From positions 3,596,001 to 3,660,000 of the forward strand of contig OX485809.1 in the NCBI GenBank assembly GCA_950295325.1: a stretch of DNA of 64,000 nucleotides, in the 5' to 3' direction. This stretch comes from Polytrichum commune (lineage: Eukaryota; Streptophyta; Polytrichopsida; Polytrichales; Polytrichaceae). Shown piece by piece: positions 1 through 12,955 of the stretch; position 1 is the first letter of the stretch; every line of letters starts with the position of its first letter. The position numbers were made by a program, and so were the translations under genes. The notes beneath the pieces were generated by a model, which saw only the letters and a program-made list of their open reading frames with translations, was not told the origin of the DNA and did not search any database.

Positions 1-904
1 GTTCTAGCATATTTGCAAAATCATCTTGAATTTATAGTCATTGTTGAATTTGGAAAAAAACTTACACAACTTATTACAAGTAATAAAAGAATAATGTCAG
101 CTCGCCTAATGACTGTATTTATTTTTATTTTTCAAACTTGCACTTGAAACGAAAATATAATATTATACATACATATATTCCATCTCAACCGTGAATAAGG
201 GATACTTCACCTTTGGGGGAATGCTATCATATGAGCAATGAGTGGCGAGTGGTAACACATGAGCGGTGAGGAATAAATTAGGGTGGTAACACAACCTTTT
301 GTATCCTATATATGTGGAAATGTGACGTCTACTAAGGGCACAAATATAGTGGGTATAGGTGCCAATTGTTTTTCTTACCAAATGCAAATAACCAATTATA
401 AAACCCATGTAAGTTACAAATGCAAACCATGTGAATAACACATACAAAACCAATAGAATTGCACACATAAAACCATGGCCACTCGTTGTGGATTATGTAG
501 ATTAGAAAAGGAACTCAAACAAAACACTCTAACCCAAAACTAGGACTCACAACTACTACAACTAGAAACATCCATACTATCATTTTCACTTCCTTCACCT
601 TTGGGCATAGACTCAGTGTAAACCTAAGGTGGGTGCACGGAGCTCAACTATGGGTTAAGTGTTATTGCATGTCTCTTATCAAAGGTGGTTTTCTGAAGAC
701 ATAAGGAGAGGCAGGTAGACCAACTAATGGCTAATCGGTGTGATTGGGTGGGTGGGGGTTTATTATGTCGTGCCCTTTTGAAATTTCATATTCTTCAATG
801 TTAGGTTATTGTTTCATGTTTACATAGGTCTATGGTTCAATGTCCATGGGCAAGTTTGGAGAAAATGGCTAGAGTATTATGGCATGAAAGGTTATCCCTC
901 TAAG
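1..904. other. AT-rich intergenic DNA, no gene seen
   Basis: No ORF with family resemblance, no RNA gene and no clear repeat boundary was seen. The open frame on the minus strand near 163-468 has low-complexity, non-conserved content and is treated as chance. Confidence 0.5.
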
Positions 905-1234
905 TATACTAAACAATCCTATACTAAACAATGTGAGCCACACTAATTCTCTAGGGCTCACATAAATATCCAACCCACATCAAATCTCCAGTTTTAAATT
1001 AGTGTGAGTATTCCCTTGAGAATCGATGTGAAAATTAATATTGCATTTAATGCTACTTTTTGATTTAAGGTGACTACTTTATTTTGTTGGTCGGAAGGCT
1101 CCAAAAAGGCTTAAGGGAAGTCTCAACAAAGACTTACATGGTCTTGGACCCATGTTATCTCCACCGCGACCATACACTTAGAGTGACCCACATTTCATTA
1201 CTTCCACACTAAAATAGTAGGACTATTTAGTGTA
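905..1234. mobile_element. MITE, copy 1 of the TACACTAAATAG family
   Basis: About 330 bp with diverged inverted ends: the left end resembles ACTAAACAATCCTA and the right end is CTATTTAGTGTA. Internal segments (the CACTAATTCTCTAGGGCTCACAT block, then TTGGTCGGAAGGCTCC and GGTCTTGGACCCA) align by eye with 5040-7019 and 54501-54788. TA sits at both edges, which suits a Stowaway/Tc1-mariner type. There is no coding capacity. Exact ends are uncertain by a few bases. Confidence 0.6.
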
Positions 1235-2797
1235 GTAATAGCACGGCGTTCTTATCCAAGTCAATCAACTTTGGGGCTTCGATGGAGGTATTGGTTAGCG
1301 TGGGTTAAGTTTAGCAATATGAGAACACATGTTAGTGTCCAAATTGGATTCGAATAGATATTCTAAAAGGCGGAAATATGCTAAGTTGGATTTTTGTTGA
1401 ATTATTCTTCATAGAAGAAGTGTCTCCGTGTGTAGATAAATAATAATAACAATACTACTACTTTGAGTAAAATTTGAACTCCAAGCTTTAGCTTTAGTAG
1501 GTGGCATTATGTGAGGTGTTTATGGTATTGTCTTCTCTAAGCTAGAAGAGTTCAAGGCACTCGAACTCTTTATATGAACTTCTCGAATATGATGTCATTG
1601 ATTCATTGAGAAGTCTCAAGGGGCCACAATTTGAAGTTTTCGATTTCTTTTTTGACTAGTCAACTTGTGGGAGCTCGGGGCATTGGTATTTGCACACCAA
1701 TGGGTCACTTACAACGGCTTAAACTCTCAAATTTGGGTCAATATAGCCATGAGAATCTTGTATATACTCTAGTGGTCAATTTTGCCCAAGACAATAGTAA
1801 CTCATACTTAGAGTAAATATTGACTTCTCGGTAACTTCAATTCTATAGGCGATTCTATCCATACCTTCTTGATGTATCTAAATTTCATGGTAGACATGTA
1901 AATCTATGGTGATTGGATGAATGTTGTGTTGTCAAACACGATTAATTTTTTATTATATACGTTTTGTTAAATTATATAATCAGATGTTGAATAATGAAAG
2001 TATAGTTAAAAACCATTTTAATAATATCACAATCAACAATGCATATTTAATTGGAGGATCCTATGATATAAGTCTAGACTTGGACTGAGTCCATTTTCAC
2101 TTGGATATTGGTTTAGTATTTGGTCGATACCTCTAGGGACAACCTTGTGAGATGTAATATATTAATGATATGAGTTTCACGGAAGCATGTTCAAAGTAAT
2201 TCTATATATATACATATATAAAAGTAGTTATCAATCTAAACATGGCATCAACTTGGATGGTATTTTGCAAGCAAGAAAGAAAGTAAAAAGGAACATCAGT
2301 ATAATACATTGACGTGTGATATATGTTCTATACTTTCTACCTATGGTGGATATTATGTAAGCTTGCACGATCCTCATATGTGGACTTATGGCAAATCTTA
2401 ATGCATGTAGACAAAATATGATCACAGGTATACAATGTGAGGAACATTTGTTAACCATAAATATATCAATTCGTTTATACAAAAGATGTATTGTTTGAAA
2501 TATTCTCATTATATATAAACATTGATGACGCATGTGTCAAATTTGAAAGAGTATGTGATTATACATAAAATTATTAAAAAAAACAACAACAACTATTTGA
2601 AGATAACCGTCTTTTAAACACTGAAAGTCAATGGCTATCATGAATGTACAAATCCCTATAACTGTTATTCATTGTTTGGGAGGTTGGCTATGAACATCAA
2701 AGGGAAACAAATGTCATAGCAGACATGGTTCTTTACTGTATCTTTATTTGTGCCTTGATGTAATTTCCTCGCTGGATATCAATGAGCAATAGCGAAT
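1235..2797. other. AT-rich intergenic DNA, no gene seen
   Basis: No conserved protein, tRNA or transposon terminus was recognised. Open frames at 1631-1816 (plus) and 2231-2533 (minus) show no family motifs. Confidence 0.4.
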
Positions 2798-2862
2798 GTG
2801 AACATGACATGTGGCAACATTCGAGGGTGTCACATGTTGCCATGTGTCATGCTCACATTTGA
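2798..2862. repeat. Imperfect hairpin (foldback) with TGACA(C/T)(A/G)TGGCAACAT arms
   Basis: Two arms of about 26 bases are inverted with roughly 23 matches and a short loop (TCGAGGGTGTCAC). The arm core resembles the ends of the inverted-repeat element at 7266-8095 (TTGACACATGGCA) and single motifs near 4232, 9753 and 9868, so it may be a small member of that family. Confidence 0.55.
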
Positions 2863-5039
2863 GGGGGAATATAATTATTTTATGTTGGAATAAAAAGTCC
2901 GTCTATGATATTGTAATAACCCAAACCCACTTTTCAAAACTTCCGTTGTTGGAGTAGAGTTTGAGCATTGCCCCCAAAAGTGTACTCTCTTTTCCAAGAA
3001 AAAAAAAAGTGCCAACCGGTGCTAAGGGGATGAGGGCAACGATGTGGCAAACACAAAGTGGTCTTTATGGTTGTTGTGAGGAGTTCCGGTTCCAAATAGC
3101 CCATTTCTACACCTCAATGCATCATTCTTGTGTGTGTAACATCACTTAGTGTTTTCTACCGATTTCATCAAAAGTGATCATGTCTAAAGTATACATAACA
3201 TATCTACTACATCCTTCTCATTGATCATATTCGAGTGTGAATGTGAACACCGTTGTTGTGTATAACTACATTTTCACTTCCTCTTCCAAACGAGTTGTGT
3301 TGAATAAAGTTTCAATCTCGTGAACCAAGTGACGACTAGCTTAAATACTTGTTGGGGGCTTGAGAAAATCGTCGTGTATACTTTTGAATGCTACATGACA
3401 ATATGTGGCTTAACTTGTCAAAAATAATTGCATTAAGTCATTGATTTTTGAGTTGACGTTCTATCGCTAATTTGTGATTTTTATATAGGAATAGAATATC
3501 CCACAATTTATTAATGTGTTTCATGGGTGACATGGCTATGAATAACTGCGCTAATAGAGAAGCATGATGAAAACACCAATCTTTGGATGAATGCGTAAAG
3601 ATTTAAAATATTTTATTATTATCATCATCTATATGTGGCTTCGTTACTCCAATGGTTGTAGCCGATGCTCTTTTGAGAAGTTGGGGAAAATAAAGACACT
3701 GCAGTGAGTGTGATTCTCTCAAAGCGACAAATAATGTTCTAAAAGTTTTGTGAGGTTTTCATATTCAATGTGATGTGATATTGCATTACTATGTTGAATA
3801 TGGACAAGTAATCTAACTTCATATATTTAGGTATGAGTTTTCTTTCATCCAATGATGAGAACGTAATACAATATATAACCCATTGACAATTGTCCTCTAG
3901 TTGATGTAACCTAATACTAGCTTCATATGCCTAAATTAGTCTAGTGGGACCCAACTGATCACAAGCATACATGGAGCACATTTTTAGCTTGGATGGATGA
4001 GAGTTATGGTCAAGTTAACACACAAAGATGAGCCGTGTTACATACGTCAAACCTAAGTGATAACAAGGAATTTACCCTAGTTTGTTTACATATGGTAGTA
4101 CCAAGTTTTGCACTTTGATTTTGTTCCCCATGCTCCAAAGGTACCATAGAGAAAGTCCCTATTTCATTTTTACATGTGCCAAAATGTAGCTTCCATGCGG
4201 GACACAAGTGGATCGTGACAAATATGAGCATGACACATGGCAATAGAGAGCCCTCTATGATATGCATGTTAAACTAAGAAGCACTCATTGAATGGGGCAA
4301 ACCAGTGACCCATAGCTAACCTACACACCCTCCCAACCATTACACAAGCATGTCAAATTTCCAACAATTTATAAGCTTATGCCTACTTTGTCATTGTCTC
4401 TCAATTGTTCCGACATTTGCTAGAAGGTCTACCATATACATTCACTTGGCCTCTAACTTGAGCCCACCATTTCAAACCCTTCCAAAATGCAAGGGCTTTT
4501 TTGACCTTACCATGCATCGTGGCTTGTCATGTTCAAGGTGAATGGAATGAGGTCCCGTTTACATTGGTGCCTAAATGATGGATAATCGATACGAAACATG
4601 CCATGTAGTGTATGTGAAATCCTTCACATAGTGTGCTTGCAAGTGTTATTGAAAACTTTCAAACCCATAAAATAGAGCATAAAGTAGACTCCAAACCTCA
4701 AATCTCTAGTTAAGAATTTTGTATATAGAACCCATTTTAGACTTTTAAAGGTTACACCATAGTTAAGCCATGACCCAACAATGTGAGAACATGTATCTTG
4801 TCGGTTGCTCATCATGCATCATGAACCTTTGTTTACTCAAAGCTATGTGGAGGCTTTCACACCCTCAAGCCAATTTTCATTAGATTGTTCGTCATGACTT
4901 GTCATGCAGCACCATCGCCATATGAGAACATCTCTCGTTCCCACCCAGTGATTGCAAGACAATAGTTGTGTGATAACAATGAATACTAATGTGAGCCACA
5001 CCAAATCATATATTTAGCGTAGTGTGTAACTTCAACAAC
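2863..5039. other. AT-rich intergenic DNA with isolated repeat motifs
   Basis: No gene was recognised. GACACATGGCA occurs near 4232. TCATATATTTAGCGTAGTG near 5010 resembles the right end of the MITE at 24405-24576, so transposon debris is likely. ORFs near 4010-4815 lack motifs. Confidence 0.4.
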
Positions 5040-5280
5040 TACACTAAATACTCGTATTACTCTGGGCTATAGTAAATTTATAGAACCCACGTTAATTCTC
5101 ATAACAAGAATGGTCGTGGGTCACATCAAATTTGAACCCATGCTAAAATTCAAGGGGGAAATCAACGCATGCCACAATACTTGTTTTTCCTATAAAATCG
5201 ATGTGGGTGCTTATATTGCTTTGTGCTACTTTTGATTCAGAATTGAGATTCAACGTGTTCACACCTTTTATAGCCCATTA

Positions 5281-5475
5281 GCTAGCTGGGCTAGCCCATA
5301 TTTTTGAGGCCTTAATCTTGCCATAGCTACGCTAGCCCATATTTTTTGAGGCCTCAATCTAGCCATAGCTAGGCTAGCCCATATTTTTTAAGGCCTCGAT
5401 CTAGCCATAGCTGGGCTAGCCCATATTTTTTGAGGCCTCGATCTAGCCATAGCTGGGCTAGCCCATTTTTTTCGG
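5281..5475. repeat. 42-bp subterminal tandem repeats, left array
   Basis: About four units with a 42-bp period. Each unit has the palindrome GGGCTAGCCC, a T-run, GAGGCCTCGATCTAGCCAT and AGCT. The array ends in CCCATTTTTTTCGGG. The same unit occurs in the same orientation near the right end of the element. Known hAT elements carry subterminal transposase-binding repeats, and that role is inferred here. Confidence 0.75.
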
Positions 5476-5595
5476 GTACTGTTTTTAGCCATATAGCTAG
5501 ACTAGCTGACCTAATAAATTAATTCATGTAGCTCATATAATGAATTCAAGAAGACATTGTCTCATCAATACAATTATATTTCATATCAGTCAAAA

Positions 5596-6295
5596 TCACT
5601 CATCATCATCAATATCTAAAACATGTTGCTCATCATTCTCTACCAACAAATTGTCATCATCCTCTATCTGTAACTCCTCATCGAAAATAGGGCGTTTGGG
5701 AATGTGATTCTTCCAATCGGAATTATCCAACAAGATCAACTTTTCAGGATTGTATGGCATTAGATGTTTGTTCAACTTCAACATCATTGATGCCTCTGCA
5801 AATCCTCCCCCAAGCGATGATTTCTTTGGAGTAATGATATCATTTACATTGCCAAAGTCACATTCTAGCCCACCCGATCCGGGCTTGGAGGCTAGTAAAG
5901 CGGCGGCTACTTCCGCCAAACACGGCATTCTATATCGTTCATTCCACCACCAAACTAACCAAATTCCCAGGTTATGGGAATTTCTCACTAGCGATGGAGA
6001 AATACATGTGTATCTCGGCCGCCACCATGGCCACCGGATCATGTTCAATATCCACCTCCTCACTCTCCTCATGGTTGGTTTGCACTGCGTCGCCAATGAG
6101 ATCCTGTAACATTGCTCTAGATGCTATAGGATCCAATGCTATCTTTCGACGCTTGACTAGACGGCCGCGGTCAGCATTGATCTTTAGGAGAAGGGATATG
6201 ATCGCCTCAGCTTTCTTCTCCGCCAATCGCTTGATGGTTTTCCAAATCACACCGTCATGGATGAGATCGTAAAATTTCTTGATCACGCCCGCCAC
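5596..6295 (-). pseudogene. hAT transposase fragment (C-terminal dimerisation domain), frameshifted
   Basis: Two overlapping minus-strand frames make one remnant. The upstream part (6295-5972) includes KRLAEKKAEAIISLLLKI and ends at a stop after SIASEKFP. The sense continues in another frame (6096-5596) with WLVWWWNERYRMPCLAEVAA, then KPGSGGLECDFGNVNDIITP and KKSSLGGGFAEASMMLKLN. That order (W-W, then P-L-A, then a Ser/Glu-rich turn, then TKKR-type basic residues and a hydrophobic helix) is the layout of the hAT dimerisation domain. The DDE catalytic core is absent. The acidic tail (DDDNLL, DIDDDE) closes the frame. Non-functional. Confidence 0.7.
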
Positions 6296-6649
6296 GTCAA
6301 TCGAATTGCTGAGCTACTAGTTACAAATGAGATCCGGCTACTACTTACAGAGTTCCGGCTACTAGTTGCAGATGAGCATGTTGAGTTTCAGAATGAACTT
6401 GTTGAAGTTCTTGTTCAAGACTTCAAGAGAATGACCCATCTTTTTAGAGGAATGTAGAGAATATAGCCCACTTTGAATAAAAACATATCAAAAGATGTAA
6501 ACATGTAACCGGTTGCACTCGGAAGCACTTGGATATGGACAAATGATCTCAACCCTAAAAATTTTAAGGTAGTGGTAGGGATGACATGGCTGGGCCTTAG
6601 CTTGAGCCAATTGAGTTACATGACTTATCTTTAGCTAGCTAATAACTAG

Positions 6650-6870
6650 TTGGGCTAGCCCATATTATCTGAGGCCTCGATCTAGCCATAGCTGGACTAG
6701 CCCATATTTTTTGAGGCCTCGATCTAGCCATAGCTAGGCTAGCCCATAATTTTTCAAGCCGTGATCTAGCCATAGCTGGGCTAGCCCATTTTTTTCGAGA
6801 ACCGTTTTCAGCCATAACTGTTAGCTATTAGGTTAGCCGCTAGCCCAAAAAGTCCGTGGGCTAGCGGCTG
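6650..6870. repeat. 42-bp subterminal tandem repeats, right array, plus terminal hairpin
   Basis: Four units of the left-array type (GGGCTAGCCC, GAGGCCTCGATCTAGCCAT) end in CCCATTTTTTTCGAG. Next comes a perfect 12-bp inverted repeat, AGCCGCTAGCCC and GGGCTAGCGGCT, separated by about 11 bases (about 6836-6870), close to the element's right end. Confidence 0.75.
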
Positions 6871-7265
6871 TACAAGGTCTGAACGTGTTGGTTGGAAGTC
6901 TTCATGAGGATTTAGTGGACGACACACAACAAGTCCACCTTGACTAGAAATTTAGTGTGGCCCATGCTAATTATTCCCACGTTGATTTCCCACCCACACT
7001 AATAGGACTATTTAGTGTAGCAACCTACCCCTTGCTTTGAGACCTCCTTCAATTAACAACCGACGTATCTTTCAAGTACCTTTAGGGAGGTTCGCACATT
7101 CGACCTTGGTTCACTTCACATGATTCCATGTGTGGTACACCACACTAAATATCACTTCAATCACTCTCTTTTTGTACTAGGGAAATTGAAGTAGGTACTC
7201 TACATAAAATTGTGGTTGATTTGTGCCACAACTTGCTTTCAAATTTGATGCGGTTGAGGCCAATC

Positions 7266-8095
7266 TTTTTTCATCTTTACTAGTGCCAGATCGTAGTTTC
7301 CAACGTGGGATTCAAAGGGTCTCAACCAATGTAGGATTGACACATGGCAAAACCGGAAGGATTGTTTTTCTTTTCTTTTCTTGTCTTGCCAAAATAGAGA
7401 GTCATGTATGGTATTCTCAAATGATCACAACATTGAACTCTTGAGATGAAATGAGAATTTGCATCAATGATCTTGCTTTTCATAAAATTTGAAACTATAA
7501 GATTTGTAAGCATGACTCTTAAACACTTTGTCATTTACGGACTTTTTTTTTGGTCGATTCTTCAAAGTGAATGAAATCTCTGGTGTTGGATTGGTATATG
7601 TTTTTTATACCATTTGAATGATCTATATTGAGGGCTTCTCGTTTTTTGATACCAAAATGGGATGGGCGTTTGAGGATATCCTTGATTTTAATATCATTGA
7701 GGTCTCCATATCATGCAATAACCTTCGTATATCGGTAAAACTATCCTAGTATCAATATGATTTGAAAGTTATTGAGCTGAATAATGACTTGGGCATACAA
7801 AAATTCTTCGGCCTTGGGATACCCATCGAATATCAAGATTTGAATGGTATTACAAGTTCGTATTGATGGTAAGGTCCATTTGTTGTTGTTGTTGTCGTTG
7901 TTGTTGATGTTTATCAATACCATGCATTCACATGTACATTGGTCCTACGTTAGTTAATACCCTGCAATGAGGGCTCTCTATTTCAACACAATTTCATGTT
8001 CCCCCCCCTCTTTGCCATGTGTCAACCCTACATTGGTTGAGATCTCTTAAATCTTTTGTGGAAGTACATTATGGCACTAGTGATGATGAAATAGA
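7266..8095. mobile_element. Long inverted-repeat (foldback/MITE-like) element, about 830 bp
   Basis: The arms match over about 80 bases with gaps. The outer part is ACTAGTGCCA (7279-7288) against TGGCACTAGT (8072-8081). The inner part is TCTCAACCAATGTAGGATTG followed by ACACATGGCAAA (from about 7320), inverted near 8010-8048 with one mismatch. The interior is AT-rich, contains a short (GTT)n tract and has no transposase. Outer limits and target duplication are not clear. Confidence 0.6.
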
Positions 8096-11000
8096 GTGTT
8101 CTCTATAGTAGTGTGATTCGATATGGTCCATACTATTGAACAATCAACTATTTTAAGGTATTTATATAAACCACACAAATGATTACACTTATCAACAAAC
8201 ATGTATATTAAAACTTCACATTTTCAGAGACTATCAAATCGTATAGCCCACAATATATTAACTTTGTATGCTAGACAATGTATGTTGGAATACATTGACC
8301 ATTAGGATATGATGAGTTGTTTGAGCTTTCCATGTCCGACTTCATGCAATGTTGGAATATATGTTGGAATATTGCGCAGAATGATATTCAGCTTATAAAA
8401 ACGTGCAATTGTGATATCTTGTAAACATCCACCTTCACCTTAAATGAGTTAGGGTCTCAATGTACGGCCAAATATGCAATTTATACATGCCTCATCAAGT
8501 TCAAAAATCGTGTTTGTTACAAATTTATGGGTTTGGAATCTTATGTTACACGTTATTTTATGTCGAGGAGAAAATCAATATATTTCCGTACTTGACATTG
8601 GTGATCAAAATACAACATATGTGTTTGCTACCAAGGGTACCCGTGTGGCGTATTTTAACTTAAACCTCACTACTTTGTGCATGGATAGGCCCATTTTTGG
8701 CCTCTCAAACACTTAATGGGCCCATAAACTATGAGAATTTTGGATGATATCGTGCCTTCATGAATGAAAACTACAACAATGGTTTCGATAACCTCGATGC
8801 TCTTGGACGAGTGATGGTTCATGCACGTGAAACCATGCCCACATAAGGGCCAATCGTTGGTCGTGGGTAGTAGGTTGAGTCCCACTTGACAGGGAAAGTG
8901 CACCCATTTCCGAAATAAACTACTACCAATAAGGATTGTTCGCCCTGCTCACAATAATATGACTTGATGTAATGTACTTGTAGTTTTGCCAATGCATATA
9001 AGACAATTAGTGCTTGTGAAGTTTTTGGGCATAGTCGCTTAAGATCCTAGTGATTCTAAATCCAGCCGGTTACATGTTGACATCTCCCGGTTTTGCTTTG
9101 ATCGTTCGAGGCATATTCTACAGACTCTTCTAAAATGATTGATAATTAACCTGAAGTCTTGAACTTCAATCAATTATTTTTTGAAACTCAGCTGGTTCAT
9201 CTGTAACTAATTGACAATTCTCCCTGAACAATGAAGACAATAAATCCTATCAATTCAAGGTGGAAATTCTGCCACTGGTGTGGGCCAATCACTAATCCTA
9301 GTGTGGGCATGGTATGAGTTTTAAGGCCACCTACCTACCTACATGTGCCATGCTAATGCAATACAACTCGGAGTGTCATCCACGTACCTCCTTATTACTA
9401 TGGAATGTGTAGTGTGTCAACGCTTGTTGGACCTATTCTTTTAAGCAACTCCACCGATCATATCATTTAGGGTTTGAGGGCACCCCTACAAGAAAATCTC
9501 GTGGTTTCATGAAAGCCACTTTCACCAACCAACTTACCATTCCAACCACAACAATGTTTGAACCCGTGACACACACCACTATATAAACCCATTAATGCAT
9601 TTTGGTCATGTACATTTATTTATGTGGCCACACGGTCATTTATCTCAACTACACCGGTTCATGGTATTGAGTGTCACACACATACCCTATTTTCAGGCAT
9701 GTGTTAGGTTACACTAACGATTGACAACAACTTTGTCATTGGTGTCACCTCATGACATGTGGCATTCAAATGCACTTACTAATATCTTGGCGTGAACATG
9801 TTCAATAACGATGCGAGGTGTATGCCTATGTTACATAATAGTCTAGAAGTTGACTAAAGTGTACACACATGACACGTGGCATTGGAATGCTCAAGTATAT
9901 CTTTCTTTTTGCATAGTAAAATGCAAATATGTGCCATTAGTATGATCAATAATATATTCCCCTCACATACTAAAACGCAAAACTATCATCTCAAGTATCC
10001 CAACATGTTGTGCTACATGTCATCATGTAAAACATATTTCATTTAATTTTCATTTACTTATGTTGATGAATATTATCATGTTAAATGATTAGTGGGCATG
10101 ACAATTTGAAACCTTTAGGCATCTAGTTCATGTCCTTTGTAGATAGTGCACGTGACTCTAAATACCATAAACAATGTAGCGGTTCTTCTTCTTCTTCTTC
10201 TTCTTCTCATTTCATTCACATGCTGCTCAAAACACAACCATCCTTAGTTCGGGCACATAAATAGTCTAGTTAAGTTCGCAAAATATGGACTACTTCAAAA
10301 TTTCAATTTCTGACACAAAACTAGTCTAGAATTTAGCTAGAAGATGTTGCCGGGGCAATGTTATCCTTAGCCTAGTGGTAGTTCTAGCTAAGGTCGGTGT
10401 GACCACCAAAATTCAAGCCAAACATAACTAGTCCTTACTCGGTGGTATGGCGGGGCCTAGTAGGAGATATCTAAATTCTTCTTGGAAATCTAAGCTAGTA
10501 TAGTCTTGTGAATATCGCCTTCTTTTGTTCTACATAATATCCACATGTCAAAAAGAAGGCACACATGAGAAAATACATTGCTTTCTTTGTTCTTTATAAA
10601 AATTCCAAATGTAAATATCCACATGTATTTTCAATTACATTTACTTCCTCATGTGTTGTCACCTCGGATGCATGCATGAGTGCCCTTGCATGTGATCTCA
10701 TGGGGTATGCGGTTGTGTTGTGGGCACTCCAACTCCACCATAATCCCAACCACTGGATTGGATTGAAATCTTGTCTCATTTTGTTAGCAATTGTCAATCG
10801 TAAAGACTGTCATTTCTACTCTTGTATGGTGAAATTGTCGTTGTTGAGATTTAAAGGTGTTGAGGCTTTGAAGTAATACACGTTCATTAGTGACACCTAC
10901 TTTGGGTCTTTAACTTGAAGCTAGTTAGCATGTTCACCACATGCCTTCAAACTTATTTTAAACTACATGGATGGCTTGAGTTACAAGGGAGCATGCATAC

Positions 11001-12602
11001 ACAAACAAACCCTCGTAAACAACATTGAAAGGCTCACATCAAGAATGACCTTTTTGATTTTAGCTCGGGCTCATACAAACTTCGTTTGCACTGAAATATA
11101 GTTGCTGCAAGTTGAGAAGTGTTCGCTAACCTATGTTGTTTTTTGTTGCAATTATCTTGACACTTCTAACAATATGAAATTTGCAAAAACTCGAAAGTAA
11201 CCCTCTAAGATCTGAGTACCTTACACCACCGGAGGCGGTGCAAGTGTTGGAAGCGAAAAGGGTGACTCATATATGACATGAATTTACTCCATCTAGAATG
11301 TACTAAGGATAATGTTTCTACAAATTGTGGTAGATTCTCGGGCCCATGGAGCTCGAAGGCGCATTGAATATATTATGTACCCGATTGTGTTAACCAAGGT
11401 AGGTAGTGATAAAACCAACACCCTAAATACTTGCATTGCAAGTACATACTAATAACAAGAACGTCCACCTCCTTGATATCATGAGCCCATGCTTGTTTTG
11501 GGGGCTCTACTTATGAAAATTTGAGCCATTATAAGATTTTCATACCTACTTCAATTAATACGTTGCTTTGGGATATGGCTTGTTGATTGCTATCGATAAT
11601 CATTTCATCCTTCTAGTATCATTCATGCTCGAAAATGACATATTATCACTAAGCACAATGTACTTATTATGTCTTAAATGCGGGGTTAGTGCCTAATGTG
11701 GATGAACAATATCAAGAGGGAAAAAACCTTGAACCCCCCCCCCTCTCCCTTTATGAGGAGAGCAAGTGAATATGCTTCCCCATTGCATCACTTCTATGAG
11801 ACTCAAGTTGGTCAACATTGTAGATGTTGGGAAAAATGATAGCAATATTTGAGCACTAACCAAATCATTGGATGTTATATGAGGCCTCACATAGTAGGCG
11901 CAACATGTTGAGAAATTTTATGGACATTTTTAGCACCACTAACCTTATTGAACATGGTGTGTATATTATGAGCACATATTCCAATACAGTTGCAACATGT
12001 GTCTTATGGTGATTTGTTGTTAACTACACTAATACATGCAATGAGGTTGCCCCATACTAACCTATCCACAATTCCCATGGTTTTCAACATTTACTACCAT
12101 GATAACCAAATACATTAATTATATTTTCAGTGTGGTTCTTAATATGGATGCATAAACAATGTTATAAGTTTTGGTAACTTGGCTGCAACCCAAGGTAAGT
12201 TGCATGGGTAAAGATGCATTTTATTTGCAACGGTGACTGAAATCATTGTAAAAGCTCTGCCATCATGTAAGGTGTACGTGTGGTGTTGTTATTCAGTTTG
12301 TTTTTAATTTCAGTTTTGCGACTTCCACGACGAAACTTGTGTTGCATTAGCAAACCTACCATGAAGCATCAACTACAACTGGACTAAAAATGAAACCACC
12401 CTTGATGTAGTCAAGGTTATCAAGTGTGCATGTCCGTTGATTCCTTAATTGAATAAACATGTCCTCCCAACGGTTGTGTTCACTACAATATTCAGTGTGG
12501 AATAGTTAACAAAACTTGAAAACGTAGTCCGCTCTCTTTTAAACACGTGTAATTATTATGGTGTTCGTTCTTCTATCCTCGCCGAACCCCACACCAATCA
12601 AA
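8096..12602. other. Gene-poor AT-rich region
   Basis: No conserved gene was recognised on either strand. It holds dispersed motifs of the TGACAYRTGGCA type (about 9753, 9868), a (TTC)n microsatellite at about 10183-10207 and a C-run near 11736. ORFs at 8460-8903 and 10565-10876 show no family motifs and are probably chance. Confidence 0.4.
10183..10207. repeat. (TTC)n microsatellite
   Basis: Uninterrupted TTC run of about 25 bases in gene-poor DNA. Confidence 0.85.
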
Positions 12603-12955
12603 TACAGTTCACCCTCTATAAGTGTTAACAATTGGGAGTGGTAATATTGTTAACACTTATAGAGTGTTAACACTTATAGAAATATAGAGTTTAACAAATC
12701 AAAACATAACACGTATAAATGTAACACAAGTAAAATATTGTTATAATACCAAATGAAATTCCAAAATACAATTGAGGAGTCTCACTCCTCCATTTCCACT
12801 CCTCTAGGATGGAAGAAGGCATCTATAGAGGTCTCCTGGAGCTGATTCACATGTAGGTGATCAATCTCTTTCTCAAACTTTTCTAATTTCTTGATTAAAT
12901 GCATAACATCAGTAGACCTCTGCTCAAGATAATGACGTAAAGTTTGAAGAGAAGA

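Larger units (their letters stand above)
5260..6881. mobile_element. hAT-superfamily transposon, 1622 bp, internally degenerate
   Basis: It is flanked by a perfect 8-bp direct repeat AACGTGTT (5252-5259 and 6882-6889), the target duplication size typical of hAT. The ends are imperfect inverted repeats: CACACCTTTTATAGCC on the left and, read inward, CAGACCTTGTACAGCC on the right. Just inside each end lie 42-bp tandem repeats (about 5281-5470 and 6650-6800). The interior carries a broken transposase remnant on the minus strand with the hAT C-terminal dimerisation domain. It is too short for a full hAT transposase, so it is a deletion derivative that needs a helper in trans. Confidence 0.82.
5040..7019. 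mobile_element. MITE, copy 2 of the TACACTAAATAG family, split by a hAT insertion
   Basis: The left end TACACTAAATA is at 5040 and the right end CTATTTAGTGTA finishes at 7019. Removing 5260-6889 leaves about 350 bp, close to copies 1 and 3 in size. The join restores internal order: AACGTGTT is followed by GGTTGGAAGTC, matching TTGGTCGGAAG in the other copies. The host MITE is therefore older than the hAT element inside it. Confidence 0.65.

Noticed and set aside
5750-6457. Plus-strand open frames across the hAT interior
   Set aside because: They are shadows of the minus-strand hAT transposase remnant, which has the family pattern; the plus frames have none.
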